Below, one piece after another: positions 5,800 through 8,065 of a stretch of 8,065 nt of DNA; within the stretch, counting starts at the first letter, position 1; the number at the start of each line of letters is the position of its first letter. The position numbers and the translations under genes were made by a program. The notes under the pieces were generated by a model. It had not been told where the DNA came from and did not search any database. It worked only from the letters and a program-made list of their open reading frames with translations. Source of the stretch: Methyloceanibacter sp. (GTDB lineage: Bacteria > Pseudomonadota > Alphaproteobacteria > Rhizobiales > Methyloligellaceae); contig JANWJA010000009.1 of the NCBI GenBank assembly GCA_025449615.1, forward strand, positions 1 through 8,065. The letters are read 5' to 3'.

Positions 5800-6830
5800 C
5801 GACCGCCCGCATCCCCGCCACCATCATCACCGGCTTTCTCGGCGCCGGCAAAACCACGCTGCTCCGCCACGTGCTGGAGAATGCCAAGGGGAAACGCCTT
5901 GCCATCATCGTCAATGAATTCGGCAGCGTCGGCGTCGACGGTGATACCTTGCGGAGTTGCGGCCTGACCAATTGTCCGGAGGAGAATATCGTCGAGCTGT
6001 CCAATGGCTGTCTCTGCTGCACCGTCGCCGAGGATTTCATTCCGACCATGCTGGCTTTGATCGAACGGGCCGAGCCGCCGGAGCATATTCTCATCGAGAC
6101 CTCGGGCCTCGCTCTGCCGAAGCCGCTGGTGAAGGCGTTCGACTGGCCCGACATCCGCTCGCGGCTGACCGTCGATGGCGTCATCGCCGTGGTCGATGGG
6201 CCCGCCGTTGCCGCCGGACGTTTCGCCGACGATCCCGAAGCAGTCGCTCGCCAGCGCGAGGCCGATCCATCCGTAGAGCACGACAATCCACTCGCCGAGG
6301 TCTACGAGGATCAGTTGATGGCGGCCGATCTCATCGTCCTCAACAAGACCGATCTGATCGATGCCGGTGTCAGCGAAAAGCTGAAATCCGAAGTCGTGGC
6401 CATCGTGCCGCGCGCGGTTAAGGTGATCGCGGCGCGCGACGGCCGCGTCGATGTCGCCGTGCTGCTCGGCCTGCACGCGGCGGCGGAGGACGATCTCGCA
6501 GCTAGGCCCTCGCATCACGACGCCGCAGGTTTGGAACACGAGCATGACGATTTCGAGAGCTTCGTGGTGATGCTGCCTGAGATCGACGATCCTGACGCGC
6601 TGATCGCACGGCTGAAGACCGTCTCTGAAACCCACGATGTACTGCGCATGAAAGGCTTCGTCGCCATCGCCGGCAAGCCATTGCGCCTCGCGGTTCAAGG
6701 CGTCGGAACGCGCTTCAATTCGGCCTTCGACCGGCCCTGGGCCCATGGCGGCGAACGACGCGGCCACGTCGTCGTCATCGGCGAGACCGGGCTCGACCGC
6801 GCCGCCATCGAAGCCGGCATCAGAGGCTGA
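5796..6830 (+). CDS. cobW: CobW, G3E-family GTPase, cobalt chaperone for cobalamin synthesis
   Basis: This 344-residue cytoplasmic GTPase of the COG0523/G3E family is considered to deliver Co(II) to the CobNST chelatase. It shows Walker A GFLGAGKTT (13-21), the metal-site motif GCLCC (71-75, Cys72, Cys74 and Cys75), ETSG (101-104), VVDG (132-135) and the guanine-specificity motif NKTD (183-186). A CobW-type stretch EHDNPLAEVYEDQL lies at 161-174. A histidine-rich linker (SHHDAAGLEHEHDD, 239-252) precedes the C-terminal CobW_C domain (about 253-344) with its MKGFVAIAGKP and GERRGHVVVIG segments. Length and domain order are normal. The start overlaps the DUF1636 stop by four bases, and cobN begins one base after its stop. 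Confidence 0.97.
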   Translation: MTTARIPATIITGFLGAGKTTLLRHVLENAKGKRLAIIVNEFGSVGVDGDTLRSCGLTNCPEENIVELSNGCLCCTVAEDFIPTMLALIERAEPPEHILIETSGLALPKPLVKAFDWPDIRSRLTVDGVIAVVDGPAVAAGRFADDPEAVARQREADPSVEHDNPLAEVYEDQLMAADLIVLNKTDLIDAGVSEKLKSEVVAIVPRAVKVIAARDGRVDVAVLLGLHAAAEDDLAARPSHHDAAGLEHEHDDFESFVVMLPEIDDPDALIARLKTVSETHDVLRMKGFVAIAGKPLRLAVQGVGTRFNSAFDRPWAHGGERRGHVVVIGETGLDRAAIEAGIRG

Positions 6831-6831
6831 A

Positions 6832-8065
6832 ATGCACATCCTGGTCCGCGAAACGAGAGGCTTGGACGAGGCGGAACCCGCCATCGATCTCGGCCACTCG
6901 CCTGCGGACTTGGTGTTTCTCTCGTTTTCGGACAGCGACCTCGGCAGCGCCGCCTCGGCCTGGGCGGCGAACAGGGACAGGCTTCCCTCGCTCCGCCTCG
7001 CCAATCTGTCGCGGCTCAAACACCCAATGTCGGTCGATCTCTATGTCGAGCGCGTCATCGAGAACGCGCGCTGCGTCATTGTCAGGCTGCTTGGCGGTCT
7101 CGACTATTGGCGCTATGGCGCCGAGGAACTGGCCCACGCCGCCCGCAAAGCTGGCATCGCTCTGGCGCTGCTGCCGGGCGACGGCAGGGACGATCACCGG
7201 CTTGCCGAGCTTTCCACCGTGAGCAGCGAGGCACTCGCCCGCCTCGATCAATATTTCGCGCAAGGCGGTCCCATCAACATGAATCGTGGACTGCAATTCG
7301 CCGGCCATCTCGCAGGCCTTGCGCCTGACCACGGGCTCGCGGCCGAGCCGTTGCCGACGCACGGTCTCTACGATCTTGGCCTTGCCGATAAACCGGGCCG
7401 CCCACTCTCCGTCATCGTGTTCTACCGCGCCTATCTCTTGGCCGGCGATCTCGCACCGATCGATGCGCTCGCCGCTTCGCTCAATGCCAAGGGCTTGAAT
7501 GTTCGCGCAGCCTATGCCGGCAGCTTGAAGGATACCGACTCGGCTCGCTTCGTCGCGACCACGCTTCGAGATCTGAAGCCCGCTGTCGTGCTCAACGCCA
7601 CGGCCTTTTCGGCGCGTCTCGGCGATGCGCCATCGCCGCTCGAGGCAGCAGGCGTCCCAGTGTTGCAGCTCGTCACTTCCGGCTCGTCGCACGACGCGTG
7701 GGCATCATCGCCGCGCGGCCTATCCCAAGCCGATCTCGCCATGCAAGTCGTGCTGCCCGAGCTCGATGGCCGGCTGCTCTCCTCCGCGATCTCTTTCAAA
7801 GCGGAGCAGACCGAAGTCGAAGGTCTCGAATTCGCTCGCGTGGCACACGCGCCTTCGCCCGACGGCATCGAGGCTGCTTCTCGCTCCGCGGCACAATGGG
7901 CGAGGCTCGGCGCGACGCCGCGCTTCGAGCGGAAGCTCGCTCTCATCCTTTCCGACTATCCCGGCGCCGCGGGACAGGCCGCTCATGCGGTCGGTCTCGA
8001 CGCGATCTCAAGCACCGCCGAAATTCTCGACCTGCTAAAGACCGAAGGCTTCGATGTCGGGCGCG
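6832..8065 (+). CDS. cobN: CobN, cobaltochelatase large subunit (N-terminal portion, runs off the window)
   Basis: The frame opens with MHILVRETRGLDEAEPAIDL and stays open for 411 codons to the window end, about a third of a usual CobN (roughly 1,100-1,300 residues). CobN is the ring-binding subunit of the ATP-dependent CobNST complex that inserts cobalt into hydrogenobyrinic acid a,c-diamide. Recognisable family segments are LLGGLDYWRYGAEEL (86-100), INMNRGLQFAGHLAG (148-162), VIVFYRAYLLAGDLAPIDAL (194-213), the stretch from VLQLVTSG through RGLSQADLAMQVVLPELDGR (about 281-318) and RKLALILSDYPG (366-377) followed by AVGLD. The ATG at 6832 follows AGAGG (6822-6826) by five bases. Only the N-terminal region is visible, so integrity of the rest, and whether cobST follow, cannot be judged. 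Confidence 0.96.
   Translation, partial: MHILVRETRGLDEAEPAIDLGHSPADLVFLSFSDSDLGSAASAWAANRDRLPSLRLANLSRLKHPMSVDLYVERVIENARCVIVRLLGGLDYWRYGAEELAHAARKAGIALALLPGDGRDDHRLAELSTVSSEALARLDQYFAQGGPINMNRGLQFAGHLAGLAPDHGLAAEPLPTHGLYDLGLADKPGRPLSVIVFYRAYLLAGDLAPIDALAASLNAKGLNVRAAYAGSLKDTDSARFVATTLRDLKPAVVLNATAFSARLGDAPSPLEAAGVPVLQLVTSGSSHDAWASSPRGLSQADLAMQVVLPELDGRLLSSAISFKAEQTEVEGLEFARVAHAPSPDGIEAASRSAAQWARLGATPRFERKLALILSDYPGAAGQAAHAVGLDAISSTAEILDLLKTEGFDVGR

Noticed and set aside
5775..7019. Long minus-strand open frame (414 codons) opposite cobW and the start of cobN
   Set aside because: It is antisense to two clear genes in GC-rich DNA, where long shadow frames are common. Its translation resembles no protein I know and has no sensible ribosome site.
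6820..7692. Minus-strand open frame of 290 codons
   Set aside because: It lies wholly opposite cobN, whose translation matches the family throughout. Arg/Glu/Asp-rich composition is typical of an antisense shadow.
1..8065. Mobile elements, phage genes or tRNA/rRNA genes
   Set aside because: I found no transposase-like frames, terminal inverted repeats, integrase or structural RNA genes. Coding style is uniform across the window.

Overview
The window is a dense block of late-stage, aerobic-type adenosylcobalamin (vitamin B12) genes. Coding is very GC-rich, genes overlap or abut, and the set (CobN-type cobaltochelatase, CobW, CobO/CobP/CobQ, CbtA/CbtB, DUF1636) is typical of Alphaproteobacteria. 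Something in or near Hyphomicrobiales (rhizobia-like) is my best guess, inferred from gene content and protein style only.

Layout, left to right. (1) At 1-201 on the minus strand is the 5' end of cobC, cut by the window edge. (2) cbiB (cobD) starts head-to-head with it on the plus strand, and the two ATGs share one CATG palindrome. (3) cbiB runs tail-to-tail into cobQ with a 17-bp overlap. (4) A tightly packed minus-strand operon reads from 4695 down to 1167: cbtB, cbtA, cobP, cobO, cobQ. (5) A gene-free control region of about 0.7 kb (4696-5397) holds two divergent cobalamin riboswitches, each with a candidate sigma70-like promoter just upstream. The plus-strand leader also has a terminator-like hairpin, followed by a 21-bp tandem repeat that carries several ribosome-binding-site/GTG units. 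(6) A plus-strand operon follows: a DUF1636-type cysteine protein, cobW, and the N-terminal third of cobN, which runs off the right edge.

How the genes fit together. CbtB/CbtA are predicted to bring in cobalt. CobW is a cobalt-chaperone GTPase, and the DUF1636 protein is a likely metal-related partner of unknown function. CobN is the large subunit that inserts cobalt into the corrin ring. CobO adenosylates the corrinoid, CobQ amidates it to cobyric acid, CobC and CbiB make and attach the aminopropanol arm, and CobP activates the product for nucleotide-loop assembly. Both riboswitches should lower expression when adenosylcobalamin is plentiful. Their downstream regions suggest different mechanisms: transcription termination on the plus side and translational control on the minus side.

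The pathway itself is well known. The parts most worth a second look are the repeated ribosome-binding-site/start units before the DUF1636 gene, the paired riboswitches with different expression platforms, and the shared start codons of cobC and cbiB.
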